DNA of 64,000 nucleotides, taken from positions 8,415,560 through 8,479,559 of the forward strand of contig CM029134.1 in the NCBI GenBank assembly GCA_016859345.1. Reading direction: 5' to 3'. Made by a program: the position numbers and the translations under genes. The notes below the pieces were generated by a model that was not told where the DNA came from, searched no databases, and saw only the letters and a program-made list of their open reading frames with translations. Below, piece by piece: positions 29,201 to 41,000 of the stretch (the first letter of the stretch is position 1; every line of letters starts with the position of its first letter). This stretch comes from Istiophorus platypterus. Lineage: Eukaryota > Chordata > Actinopteri > Istiophoriformes > Istiophoridae.

Positions 29201-32200
29201 AACATCTGCCTGATGGGAGACCCCGGAGTTGCCAAGTCCCAGCTGTTGTCCTACATTGACCGTCTGGCTCCACGAAGTGAGTACATTCCTGATTATGGGA
29301 GTAAAAGTCCTGTATCTGGTTTAATATTTTATCCAGTTAGGCATTTTCCTTCCATTAGGGCTTACGTGGTAAAATATTAACTTTTGATGTAATGCCCTGC
29401 CTAGAGAAGAGTAGTTTTGGGCACACAGACTGATTAGGAAACGACAAAGTGTAAATCCTTTTACACTTTGACAGCCTGATACCCATATCTGAATGTCTTA
29501 GTTTGATATTGGGCCTTGTATGCCTTGTATGCCTTGGGCCTTGTATCAAAAACAAGGTATACTAATTCATACAGTTCTCACTAAATCGTTTTCTCCTGTT
29601 TTCTCTGGGGTTTTCAGGCCAGTACACAACAGGTCGGGGATCGTCCGGTGTCGGTCTGACTGCAGCAGTGATGCGCGACCCCCTGACTGGAGAAATGACC
29701 TTGGAGGGTGGAGCCTTGGTGCTTGCTGACCAGGGCGTCTGTTGCATTGATGAGTTTGACAAGATGGCTGATGCTGACCGCACAGCCATCCATGAGGTGA
29801 TGGAACAGCAGACCATCTCAATTGCAAAGGTAAAGAGAAGCAGCTGGTGGCTCAATTAGACTGCCTCTTGTTGAAATGTAACGCCTGTGAAACACATGTT
29901 GACTGTTTCTCTCCTCCCTAGGCGGGCATAATGACCTCCCTCAATGCCCGCTGCTCCATTCTAGCCGCAGCCAACCCCGCCTACGGCCGCTACAATCCCA
30001 GGAAGAGCATCGAGCAGAACATTCAGCTGCCGGCTGCTCTGCTCTCCCGTTTCGACCTGCTCTGGCTGATCCAGGACAAGCCCGACGCGGATGCTGACCT
30101 GCGTCTGGCCCAGCATATTACCTACGTCCACCAGCACTCCCGCCAGCCGCCCACTCACTTCACCCCCATCGACATGAAGCTGATGAGGTGACTGATGATC
30201 TGCACTGAATTTCAAATAATTTTTGTTTTTTAGTTGAATACTATATTGAGAAGAATGAAAGAGGCAAGTTTCAACAGTATAATAGTCAAACCTAGCAACT
30301 GAATTGTCTTTAACTCCCTCTCAGACGCTACATTGCTCTGTGTAAGAAGCGGCAGCCTGTGGTGCCCGAGTCACTGGCCGATTACATCACCGCTGCTTAC
30401 GTGGAGATGAGGAAGGAGGCCCGAGTCAGCAAAGACACCACCTTTACCTCTGCCCGTACTCTCCTATCCATCCTCCGTCTGTCGACTGCCCTGGTGAGAA
30501 CACCTCCACTCAAGACAACTTTTACAGGCCACTGGCAGGAATTTAACTCTGCAGCAGGTCTATAATTCTGTAAGAAATTTGCTGTTTTTAAATTACTGCT
30601 TGTAAGTAGAATATAATCACATCAAACCGACCCCCCCCCCACCCAGGGTCTAATGAGGGTTTTTAAATTATAAATTTGGAGCATTTACTGATGCAGTAAC
30701 ATTTGAAAGGTTTCTTGGATGAATGTTTGGTTGCAGTTATTTATAATAGATGTTTGTTTTAAATTGCTTTTCATCTTGCTGTGTGCCTCCATCAACAGTC
30801 CAGTATGAGATAAAGTGCTTACAGTGCAGGTAGTGATGATAACCTGGCCTACTGCAGTGTGAGCACTTCTTTCCCACACTGGAGCAATGCTCTCCAGTCT
30901 GTTTGAAGATCATCTTTCCCAATGACTCGGCACAATGACGTCAGAGGATCACTGCATACATGAAATGTAAAAGGGTTTGTTTGTTTTGTTTGTTTTTACA
31001 TTTAATGGAAGATTTGTAAAGAAAAAGCAAATGCTTCCTGAATGAGTGCCAATTACCTGGCGCAATTTGGGCCTCTGGGTGCCAAAAGTGCTGTTTGTGC
31101 AGGTAGCAGTCATCCACCTACTGCAAAACCAGCACTTCAGGCAGACAGGTCGGCACTGTGCTCCATACAGATTTCCACAAGAGGGCAAACTGCTGCCACA
31201 ACCACACTTCTGTCAAAAAAACAGCTTGAATTGTAATGTTGGGAATGCATCACAGCTGCGTACCAACTGAACTCTACATTCTCCCCAGTGCTACAGATGA
31301 TTTGTTAAACCTTCACAACCCCACAAGCAAGACACACTAAGGTTTTTCTGATCCTGGCCAGCTTTGCAGGGTGGGCAGTCAGCCTGTGTGCGTTTAGTGC
31401 AGCTGTGCAAACCCATGCAAAACTGACCATGGCCAGAGCTGTCATTAATATGTTCTACATAAAAAAACTGATCTTCAGTGTACCCAGGTGCTTTTTTTTT
31501 TTTTTTTTTTTTAAAAGCATATTAGTCTGACACTTAAACCTGTAGAGAGACTAGCTGGTGTTGAGAGGCGGAGACTTGGGCAATTGCCGACCATCACAGA
31601 GGGCATTGCACTTGTCTCGGTCTGACAGTGCCGGCACAGCGCAGCCTACGTAATCAAGATGGATTTGCTGTCGAGCAAAATATTCCAGTTTACGTATTTA
31701 CTGGATTTTATTTCCCTCAATAACAGTCTCTGTTCTTTTCCTTTTTATGTTGTCCTTCAGGCTCGCCTTCGAATGATGGACACAGTGGAGAAGGAGGATG
31801 TGAATGAGGCAATGAGACTGATGGAGATGTCAAAGGACTCACTACAAGCTGACAAGTCCAGCAATACAAGGTTAGCGTTGACACTGGGACCTCTGACTTG
31901 TTTTAATGTTGGCATTAAGTCGGCACCTCAACATGAGAGTGACCGGATGTCGTCTGACTTAAAATCCTCTTTTATGAGTCTCTTGTATGCTTGTAACAGT
32001 AGCTGCATATCCTGGAGGAAGCTGTAAAACGTCTCTGTGTTTTTATGGAGCTCTGTTCACACGGCAGCAAGTTCACTGAGGCAGGCGTCAATACTAGTGA
32101 CCTGTTCACACTCCTTTACCATAAACTATTCTCTTGGCAGCGCTTGAAAACTTCCAGGAGGCTTTTTATAACAATTGGAGGAGAAAAGAGCCATGTTACT

Positions 32201-32776
32201 GCTGATTTTACTTTTAGAACAGCATCACATTGACTACTTAATACTTAAAAATCTGATGCCAATAAAACTCCCTTTTTTAAAAGGTAGTTTGGCATTCTAG
32301 AGAATTTAATTTATTTACTTTCTTGCCAATAGTTAGAAGACTGATTTCAATATCCAAGACACAGTCAAACTGGTGTTTGAACTGTCCAACTGCTTGTAGG
32401 ATGGTCTGATACCATCTGGGAATTAATAATCTCATGTCAAAAATTGGAATTATTTCCAGAAATCTAAACTAAACTAGTACTCAACAGCCTGTGCAAGCAA
32501 GTGTGTTCTTCCAGGGTCTAAGAGTCTGCATTGTCATTGTCCCAACACAGGACTCAGCGTCCAGCCGACATCATCTTCTCACTGGTCCGTGAGCTTGCCA
32601 CAGAGGGCGTGGTGGGCCGTGGCGGAGCTGGTGGGGTGGTGCGCATGGCTGAGGCGGAGCAGCGATGCGTGTCCCGTGGCTTTACGCCCGCCCAGTTCCA
32701 GGAGGCCTTGGAGGAGTACGAGGAGCTGAACGTGTGGCAGGTCAACCAGGCCCGAACCCGCATCACCTTTGTCTGA
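23295..32776 (+). CDS. mcm7: DNA replication licensing factor MCM7
   Basis: Subunit of the MCM2-7 replicative helicase, loaded at origins in G1 and active in the CMG complex in the nucleus. Exons: 23295-23325, 25976-26055, 26549-26713, 26913-27037, 27191-27371, 27466-27603, 27714-27863, 28090-28204, 28309-28440, 29193-29276, 29618-29829, 29922-30187, 30325-30493, 31761-31870, 32551-32776. They give 727 aa (human 719), every junction in phase. Visible motifs are a zinc finger (Cys184, 187, 206, 211), Walker A GDPGVAKS (381-388), Walker B CIDEF (443-447) and the arginine finger SRFD (513-516). The C-terminus ends VNQARTRITFV as in other MCM7. The start MARKDYAAEK matches the family N-terminus. 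Intron 1 is long (2.65 kb) and begins in the CpG-rich region. Intron 13 holds a microRNA cluster, the same intron as in human. Confidence 0.98.
24941..25128. repeat. GGC and CAA triplet repeats in mcm7 intron 1
   Basis: A perfect GGC run at about 24943-24967 lies in the GC-rich 5' part of mcm7 intron 1, and an AAC run at about 25111-25127 follows. A GGT-rich tract is at about 25722-25760. They explain the low-complexity open frames here; none is taken as coding. Confidence 0.8.
30801..30881 (+). ncRNA. microRNA precursor, miR-17/20/106 family
   Basis: A hairpin in mcm7 intron 13, on the host strand. The 5p arm at 30811-30833 has the family seed AAAGTGC and the ending GTGCAGGTAG. The 3p arm at about 30851-30872 (CTGCAGTGTGAGCACTT) pairs with it across an 18-nt loop. 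It occupies the place of mammalian mir-106b in the MCM7 intron, but its mature sequence is closer to miR-17/20. It should be processed by Drosha/Dicer from mcm7 transcripts. Known family targets include E2F1 and p21. The exact paralogue name is uncertain. Confidence 0.93.
31072..31149 (+). ncRNA. mir93: microRNA precursor mir-93
   Basis: A hairpin about 190 bp after the first one. The 5p arm at 31084-31106 carries the seed AAAGTGC in the miR-93 context (AAAAGTGCTGTTTGTGCAGG). The 3p arm at about 31119-31141 is complementary (CTGCAAAACCAGCACTTC). The lower stem closes between CCTCTG..TGCC and GGCAGACAGG. It differs from mammalian miR-93 by a T for C near the centre. It shares a seed with the first hairpin, so the two probably act on overlapping targets. 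Confidence 0.95.
31354..31436 (+). ncRNA. mir19d: microRNA precursor mir-19 family (mir-19d type)
   Basis: The 3p arm at 31404-31426 has the miR-19 seed GTGCAAA followed by CCCATGCAAAACTGA, the C variant of miR-19b known from zebrafish as miR-19d. The 5p arm at about 31360-31380 (AGCTTTGCAGGGTGGGC) pairs with it, and the base is closed by CTGGCC/GGCCAG (31354-31359, 31431-31436). The mammalian MCM7 intron cluster (106b, 93, 25) has no miR-19 member. In mammals miR-19 is the PTEN-targeting member of the miR-17~92 cluster. Confidence 0.93.
31554..31636 (+). ncRNA. mir25: microRNA precursor mir-25
   Basis: The 3p arm at 31604-31625 begins CATTGCACTTGTCTCGGTCT, the vertebrate miR-25 sequence (seed ATTGCAC, miR-92/25/363 family). 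The 5p arm at 31566-31586 begins AGGCGGAGACTTGGGCAATT, also as in mammals. It is the last hairpin of the cluster, about 125 bp before mcm7 exon 14. Confidence 0.97.
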
Positions 32777-33178
32777 AGAATCTGGGACATGTCTTCACAC
32801 ACTGCATCTCGGCCACCTGGGGGGAAGACTCTTTATTATGGGTTTTCTACAGACTTGTATTAGGGCTCTCCGTTTTTCCTCCTTCCAGCATTTTGTAAAA
32901 TAAGTCAAGCAGAACATGGACTTCTTTTTTTTTTTTTTTTTTTTTTTCTTAAGCTTGACTCTTTTTGCAAGAATTCCTGCTGCTGGATATTCATAGCATT
33001 TTATGTTTAAGATTCATCAGTAAATCGCTTGTAAATATGTCAGAACTTGGTATTGTTATTCTATCTGAAGTTTAGAACTTAAAGCTTCCATCTGAAGTTT
33101 AGCATTTATGTACATTTTATACTTTATTGCAAATCAAGCATAAGTTAATATTGAGCTTTGTATTATGACAGTAGTTAT

Positions 33179-33184
33179 AATAAA
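33179..33184 (+). terminator. candidate mcm7 polyadenylation signal
   Basis: AATAAA about 400 bp after the mcm7 stop. The intervening 3' UTR contains a T-rich run (about 32926-32948) and no open frame of note. Confidence 0.6.
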
Positions 33185-33489
33185 TTGATGGTTCAATACT
33201 ATGTTGTATTTGGTTAATTGTGTTTTCTGTGTGCACATGAAATGGGATGAAAAATTGTAATCACCTCTGAACACCTGGTCTGTTACTGAAGCAGCTGCTT
33301 TGACTTCTCATAGGTCTTGCTTGTTTAAAGGAAAAAAAGAGAACATGCTAATAAAGGGTTACAGCTAACTATTATTATTATTAGTCTATAAAATGTTTTT
33401 TTAAAAAAAGCCCTTTGCAGCTACTTTAAGAGCAAAATTTCATCTTTGAGTGGCTTGTTTGTCCAACTGTCTGAAACAGATTCAGTTTC

Positions 33490-33780
33490 CTTCTGCTACA
33501 GCAGCGGTGGAAGTTTTAATATTCAGTAAAGTGTAAAACTTTGAAAATATTCAATTAGAAGACCTGCGTTGGAAATGTTATGTAAAATTTTTATCAGCAA
33601 AAAGTACTTAAAGTATCAAAGGAAACCATTATACAATTATATCTATTCGATTGTTGCTGATGCATTAATTTGTATAGCATTTTACCATTGTCAGTCATGG
33701 TGGAGCAAATTTTTACTACTTTTTAAGGTAATTTCATCTATACTACATAACTCATGTAAGAGGATCATGTAGAAGAAGCT
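33490..33780. repeat. degenerate teleost interspersed repeat
   Basis: Phrases such as AGCGGTGGAAG, CCTGCGTTGGAAATGTTA and AGTACTTAAAGTATCAAA match, in order, a very common short teleost element recognised by its runs of AGTA/ACTT and 'cctgca(t)tgaaaatgtta'. The copy is diverged and has no coding capacity. The rest of 32777-34640 is AT-rich, with two poly-A runs (33890-33906, 34148-34162) and nothing else recognised. Confidence 0.5.
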
Positions 33781-34639
33781 GAAACTAGAGGATTGTAAAA
33801 TACAAAAATATATCTCAATTACAAATCAAACCAAAAATTGATTTTTAATTTAATGTTCCTAAAATATTTTTCTTAAGTTGCAAAAGCTAAAAAAAAAAAA
33901 AAAAAATTGGATTACTGTAATCGTATTAGTTTTGTGTAACACAGAACACCATGTATCATGACAGTTAACACTACATTGTTTTGCATTTGGAAAAAATAAT
34001 AGTTAATAATAGATTAATGCGAACCCTGGGACTGTGCTTCAACTCAAAAGTGCAGTATCTGAATGACAGGTTTTGAATGGCAGCATCCTGTATGAATGTA
34101 GTCTCAGTCAATTTGGAAGCACTTCAAATTTAATAATGAACATGCCAAAAAAAAAAAAAAAAGCAGCTTCCTTTTTTCTTCAGGGTCGATAGCTCCGTCT
34201 CTCTGGTCCCAGAACAGTTAGAAAAGCAGGTGTTCACCGGATAAAAAATAACCACCTTTAGGAGCTGAGGGCATTTTACAAATCTCGTAACAATTCATTA
34301 TAAAGGTACATTTGAGGCTGTGCCGGTTGCCCTATATGATTTTTCTGCTGTTTTTTTTGGCTGAAATATTGTGTTAGTAGGCAGCATTTTCCCCCACGGT
34401 TGCAGTTGTCCCAGCAGGTGATGCTTTTCCTTCCAGACTTAATGGGGAGTTTCCATTTGAAGTCTGTTCTCTTTATGGCTTTGCTGCTCAGGTCCAGGGG
34501 CTTTTTTATTCTTAATGGGCGCCAAAGGCCCCATATTAAAAAATATTAAAGAGAGAGGTGGGGACACGGTTTTCAGTCTCAAAGTTGCCATGAAATCCTA
34601 TTGGACAGGAGATAATGTTTCACTGTGACTAACTAAGAG

Positions 34640-34700
34640 ATCTGTATTTAAACCGAGTCAGCCCTGATAGTCCACTGAAGATAGCCTCTGGAGCCAGGTG
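34640..34700 (+). promoter_or_regulatory. TATA-type promoter and 5' UTR exon of the actinodin-like gene
   Basis: TATTTAAA at 34645-34652 is followed about 25-30 bp later by a probable start site. A short leader ends at the donor GCCAG|GTGAGT (exon end 34697). The matching acceptor TTGCAG at 35076-35081 precedes the ATG at 35091. A TATA box and no CpG island suit a tissue-specific gene, in contrast to the housekeeping promoters around it. Confidence 0.55.
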
Positions 34701-35090
34701 AGTAAAACATGGACGGGTGGAACATTTAACTACAAAAATGATAGCTTCTTTTTTTTATTATATGTATCTAATAGAGACATGAGATGTGTCTTCAAAAGTT
34801 ATGTTGGTGCATGTGTGTGAGTGTGGGGGGGTGTTTGTTTTTTGCATGCTGTAAAATGTTTGTTTTAGCAACTTTGTCTGCAAATCTCCTAGACGTCCTC
34901 CATTACAGAAGGAAAAGGGAGTAGACAACCGCAAATTAGCAGACATACCCTTTAAATTGTTTTTCTATGCAAAAAGTGTTGTATAAACATTGTAAAATTA
35001 TTTTTTGAATGCTAACCACTTATATTTTAACAATAAAATAGTATGTCTTTGTTGTGAGATGAGGCTTGCTGTGTCTTGCAGGGGTTCAAG

Positions 35091-36971
35091 ATGATTTCTA
35101 CATTATGGTTGGGGGGGGCTCTCCTCTGTCTGACATTGGTCCCAGGTCAGTGCTGATTCTTTATTGTACAACTGCCAAAACACAATTGTCTCAAAATATG
35201 GGGGGGATTTGACAGCCAACAAATAATTTGTTTCCTCTTCCAGGGCTGCTGGAGGCCAAATCATTACTGAATGCCATCAGACAGGAAGGTAACTGCAGAC
35301 CTTAAAACACCTCTCTGTTCAAAATTCAACTCCCTGTCTAGCTGTTCGACAGTAACTGCGCTTTAAGCACTTTCCAAAGGGCTGAAAAGTTGTCGACTCT
35401 TCTTTTAACAGAAATGGTTCCTGTAGGTCACCTTAATATTGACTCAGCCAAAGCAAACAGCTTCCTGACTCACTCCAGACCGAAGCGTAACGCAGACCCG
35501 AGATGGTACAGGGGAAACCCAGACTTCCAGGCTTATTACAGATACTACAGCAGCATCGGACACACTGAGGGGGTAAGACGCTGACGCTCTGGAAGAAAAA
35601 AGAAAAATCTGAAGACTGCATATAGGGATACTTCATCAACGATTAAGTGTACCCAATATAACGTCCGTCATTACAGTATTTATCAGATTGTTTCTCTGTT
35701 TGATGCTAGAAATACACTAGAAGATGTCCAGTTGTGAGGAGAGATATTTTCATCATTTATTATTTTTACCTATTTAATTAGGAGAAAGGCTTGTTTAGAT
35801 TAAAATCTGGTTTAAAGAGAGACTCAGCCAAGAAGGCAGCATAAAACCACTGTTACAACTATAATTAAAAACAGCATGAACAGGGTAAGAAGATTGTTGT
35901 ATAATTACACAAAAGAGTATAGATAATATGTGTATTTTAACCCCAAAAACACCTAAGGAGAATTGTGGCCAAAGCTTTTTTGCTCAAAATATGTACAGAC
36001 CTCCCTATGTTGATGTTTGTACTGTTTGAATATTCAAAATGTGAATAACATCTGATTTTAAACAGTTTGTTTCCTCTGCAAAGGAGAAATCCTCAAATGA
36101 AAACTGAGCTTTAAAATATGGAAATCATAGGTTAAAATCCATATTCATAAAGGTCTGACGGTGAACTGATGGTGATGTTTGTCTCACCTCTCAGCTCTAT
36201 GAGATCGACAAACTGCGGATGCTCTACCAGCAGATGAGGTACCTGGAGCAAACCTATGGCCCCAACGCCTCCTATTTCCAGAGCAAACTGGGGCTGCCAA
36301 TGATCCAGTGTGACCCAGCTACAGACAAAAAGTGCAAAGTTGTTCCCCCTCCGCCCCCAATGAAAGGGGTCCCAAAGCCCACGGACCCCCCCGCGACCCT
36401 TCCTCCTCTTCCTCCGGCTCCATCCATTTCCCAGGCTGATGTGCTATACCTTTGCAACAAGAAGGACCCCCTCTGCAAGCCCCACATCGTCTACCTGCCC
36501 ACTGGCGCCGTGCCCGTGCTCTGTGACCCCCGCTACCATCCCCACTGCACCCCCCAGAAGGCTCCGCCAGCCCCTGTGGTAGTGCCTCAGCCTCCACCAA
36601 AGAAGTCCGCCCTGCCTCCGCCTCCGCCGATCCTCGTCAAGAAGTCTCCCCCTGCCCCCATCCGCATCTTCAAGGGCATGGAGTACGACTGTGACCCCTA
36701 CTGGGACCCTGACTGCCTGATTGACCACCCACCCAGGCCTGTCAAAGGGAAGATTGTGGTCCCACCACCACCCGCCCCTGTGGAGGAGGAGGAGGGGCCT
36801 GTGGAGGAGCCAGCACCTCCTGCACCCATGGAGAAGAAAATGACCGTATACCCTCACCCTTACTACTACCCTATGCCCTACGATCCCAGAGATGAACTGT
36901 ACGACCCGTCCCGCTTCAAGTACCCAGACCCTGCTGACGCTGCTGATGAGTCTACAGACGACAGTCAGTAA
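35091..36971 (+). CDS. Secreted actinodin-like protein
   Basis: Probable actinodin family member; actinodins are structural proteins of actinotrichia, the rigid fibrils of the fin fold. Exons 35091-35145, 35244-35288, 35412-35572 and 36195-36971 give 345 aa in one open frame. Residues 1-23 form a hydrophobic signal peptide (MISTLWLGGALLCLTLVPG). A furin-like site RPKR ends at residue 59. Then comes the conserved-looking block NPDFQAYYRYYSSIGHTEG and LYEIDKLRMLYQQMRYLEQT (about 67-110). After it lie four short Cys-pair units (Cys126/134, 174/181, 197/205, 253/261), three of them CDP at the first Cys, separated by Pro-rich linkers, and a Tyr/Pro/Asp-rich acidic tail. The family assignment is from remembered features of actinodins (signal peptide, dibasic processing site, Cys-Asp-Pro repeats) and could be wrong in the subtype. 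It lies between mcm7 and cops6. Confidence 0.75.
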
Positions 36972-37261
36972 AAGCTCCAGGATGTGTTGGAGAAAAGGGG
37001 TTTCTCTTTAAAAACACAAAAGACTTTGACTAAAAACATCCAAGCTGCGCAGTATCCGTATTTTTGGGGTTTTTACCTTGTAACTTTCCTGCAAGTGTAC
37101 TGTCACAGGAGCAAACAGCCTGTGCTTAAGCATTGATGAATCGCATTGTTTGTTTATACCTTTTTAATCTGACAAATTAATGTATTAACCATCACTGTCA
37201 GCATGTAAAAAAAAGCAGCCAACACAAGCATGTAATGCAAATGATTTTTGAGTAATGTCAT

Positions 37262-37267
37262 AATAAA
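37262..37267 (+). terminator. candidate polyadenylation signal of the actinodin-like gene
   Basis: AATAAA about 290 bp past the stop codon. From here to the convergent cops6 stop (38098) the sequence is AT-rich with poly-A stretches and no recognised feature; the two genes are tail to tail. Confidence 0.6.
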
Positions 37268-38097
37268 ATGAGACAAAACACTTTCTCATCAGTGATGGGG
37301 GTAGTATTTTGACATGGAATGTACTTTCGAAGAGGTTCGAGAATACAAAAGAAGGAAAATTTTCTTCCCATTGCCACATGGCAGGTAAGAGCAGACTGGT
37401 AAATCCAATTTGCAGTTTGGGGGGTAATTATGTCTAGTTTATATAAGTGCTGACTGTTGGACCTCCAACTCTGCAGCCATAACTCTGCCTGGCCCCCTTT
37501 TCCTGCCGCGTACGCCTGTCTTTCCAAAACCTCCACAGGCAAACTAACAGCAGGAACACAACTTCAAAAGATGAGCTAACTGAAAACACTCCTGACAATA
37601 AAGTTGCAGCTAAATCTGCTCTCCACATACCTGACTTCCATAGGCCCACTTATAGGTGCAGGTCTGACACTTTTATGAGCTGTGTGTTCTATATAGTTAC
37701 TATAATGCCTATACTATTATCATCATTAAAGCTTAGAAAGAAGAGTCTAGTCTCATGGAAAAATCAGCAGATCATTTATGACACACAGAAACATGAGACG
37801 ATAAAACAGACAGGGTAAAATAATATAATGTTAATGTACAGTGGATTCATTTCTGTGCAGAGAGAGTTGAGCCATTTTGTACACATCTTTGACTGACTGG
37901 TGTAATTAAGTGCTTCTGGATACACTTGTGTTTGAAAATGGTAAACTGTTTTGGAAAGCTACTGTTGCTTTAATAATTTGTCTTAGCTTAACAAAATACA
38001 AACAAACAAACCTAAAAAAAAAAAGAAGAAAAAAAAAACAAAACAGAGAAAAATAAACTGCAGTGCTTGTTTGTCTCTGCCTTGGCGAACTGCCTGT

Positions 38098-41000
38098 TCA
38101 AAAGAAGAGTCCTCTCATCCTCCGGCCGATTCCCTGTCTGTCATACAGGACATTGAACTTGTTGATGAACTGGTTCATACTGTTGCAGGTCTTGGTGATG
38201 GTGCCTAAGTATGCCATGAGGCCCACGTCGTTACATTGCTGCAGGCAAACCAGAGGCACAGTTAGGAAAAAAAAAGAAAGGAATTAATTTGGCAGTGCAA
38301 CGTGGCGATTCACCAGAAAAAGTGATCATAACACAATCACACTATCAAGCTTTTAGTGTTTGGACTCATATTGACACAAGTAATTACAATGAGTTATCTT
38401 ATTTTAAGTGCAGATTTGCGTTCAGAATCCAGAATTTCAAGGATTTACAGGATTTTCAGTTCACTAAATGGAGAATAAAACCAGTTTTATCTTTTAACAT
38501 CTGATATTTTAATGGAAAATTCAACGTATATTAGGGCTATTAAATAAATGTGTAGGCGGGGCTTAACACAGCTTGCTTACATCGTAGAAGTCAGTTTTGA
38601 ACTTTGTGGTGCTGAGGACCGGCAGTCTGTGGCACAGGGCGTTTGCTTCTCGAAGGATTTCATGGTTAAATGGCACCTCTCCTATGGTACATGAAGACAG
38701 CCGCAGGTGGTAAGAAACAAAACTTTTAACGCACGGTACATTCAAACAGTGTAGTAAGAGGATGCTGTCAAGATCCCATCAAACAGGCACTTGTATTTAA
38801 GGAGGCGTGTTCGAGGGGGAGTTCGCTAATGGTGTGAAAGCAAAGAAGGGAAACGTCTCATTCAAAAACAGCTGTTTTCCAGACAAATTTTCACATTCTT
38901 CACTCTCACTGCCTCATTAAAAAGGCCCCGTCAGTCCTCTCACCTGCTTCCACGGCTTTGACGTACTCTAGAATGATCTTCACCCTGCTGTGGAGCATCT
39001 TTATCGCACTGTGCTGGGCTATAAGGTGTTCAGCAACTAACAGAGACAGAAAATATCGGAGTTATAGAACTTTTCAGACATGATTCGTTTTTACTGACGG
39101 TGTATGATGTCGGTCAGGTCACAGGAGAGCCGTTTCCATCACATTTTCTAGAGTTCACTCAAAAAGGGGCGATAGTGCATTCAGCCTGCCTCCAGATTTT
39201 AATTGTTTTATAGACGAATGCTCTACAAATAAAGTTGAACTAAATATGCGACAGTAATCACAACTCTGTAATTCCAACGACTGATTTGCATGCAACAAGA
39301 AAGCTTGTAAAATGTTTCAAAATTATAAAATTTAAAATAAGCCTTCATTTGTTACACATTAACTTCAGACAGTTTGGTATTTTATCTGTTATCTATATTA
39401 TTTCGGGTGTTTTAGTTAGTGTAGGGTTACCTGATATCTTTATAGCATAAAGAACTGAAACAGTTTATGGAAGAAAATTCACTAAGAATGCATTGAAGAA
39501 TCAGATCTCATATGTAAGAGATGACTGAATCCCTCACATTGTCCCTTCAGAAACAAAATGAATTTACAGTTGTATTCAAAAGAGCCCACAGAAATGACTC
39601 CTTTGTGTGCAGCAGCTTATCAAACTGAGTATTCTTGACAACAAGATAGTAAGGACTGCAATCCAGAGCCTGGAGTAATGTTCTACTGCATGACCCAATC
39701 CATGTTTTTAGTCTTTATTTCTGAATGCAGAGCCTCTTTATGTTGTCCCTACATATATACAGTAAAATATTTTCAGAACAATACCACTGAAATTGAATGA
39801 ATCTTAAGTGTAAGAAACGTCACTAGTGTCTTGGCTAGTACTGTTTGGAATATCCATTTCATTTGGATTTATCACTAGTCTGTAATAACAGATGTGGGCT
39901 TTTAAAGGTTACCTTTAAATAAAAAATCTTTATAAAAGCAACTTTAAAACCAAGCAAAAATGTTTTACAGCCAACAGGACACTGGAATGCATGTAAACTC
40001 ACTCGCTGCCTTTAACCCTTAAAGCAGTAGAGCAGTAGGGACTGTTTGCTGACAAACCTGTTGAGTTTTCTCCTGTGCCAGTGGCTGTCATTCGAGCTAC
40101 ATGGTCAACACCGATTCTCTCTGCTTCCTCTGTGGCCAGAGTGTATGTTAGCTCAGCAAACAACATAGTAGCCTGGGAAAAAACAAAACAAAACAAACAA
40201 AAAAAAACACAGGCCAAAAAAATCAGATAAAACTATTCTCCAAAGGAACGCTAGCCACTGCACAGGAAAAAATATGTAGATGATATTAGAAATAAAATAG
40301 TACCTCGCCATTGATGATGTCAATCACAGATTCATAAACACTAACAGGAAGCTGAGAGAAGAAAGGACACATTGTTTAGAGCAGCTGTCTCTAAATACAT
40401 AACCGTGCTATTGTCTCATTCTTGCAAGGGAAAAAATGCAGAGCAGCTCACGTCGGTGTGTTTGGTCATTGGGTTGAGCTTGAGGAAGAGAGGGCTCTCA
40501 ATGATCTCACACACCTGTGGGAGCAGAGGGAACCGACAGTAAGAAAACATACTGATCACGACTCAAATTAACTATCAGATTATAATATTATTTTTCTTCC
40601 ACTACCCTGCAACTTTGCACTAAATAAAAAGTTTTTGTCTATTTGTAAAATTATGATGGCACTGCATGTAGTTTTTCTGCTGATATTGTGTTGGAATTCA
40701 ACAAACACATTTCTGTATCGAAAGGAAATAAATGATAACAAAATATGTCTGTCTCTGTAACATTAAAGCCACCACTCTGTTATTTTCACTGATATCTGAC
40801 CAATCGAAGCCCCTGCACAGCCTTGTTTGAGTTTTAAACTGGCTGAGTACAGCTGCCACTGACTGAGTATGCAGGGGATCTGAGAGGGAGTTAAAGATAT
40901 TCATCTTCTGCTCTCATTCAGATTTACAGTACATATTGCCCCTTTAACTTTTGCCTACCTGCTTGTGAATGTGGATATCTGATTGGTCGGGGGGACCACC

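Noticed and set aside
36272..36857. Minus-strand open frames of 71-137 codons over the actinodin-like last exon
   Set aside because: They are antisense shadows of a proline-codon-rich exon; no start context, splice signals or known similarity.
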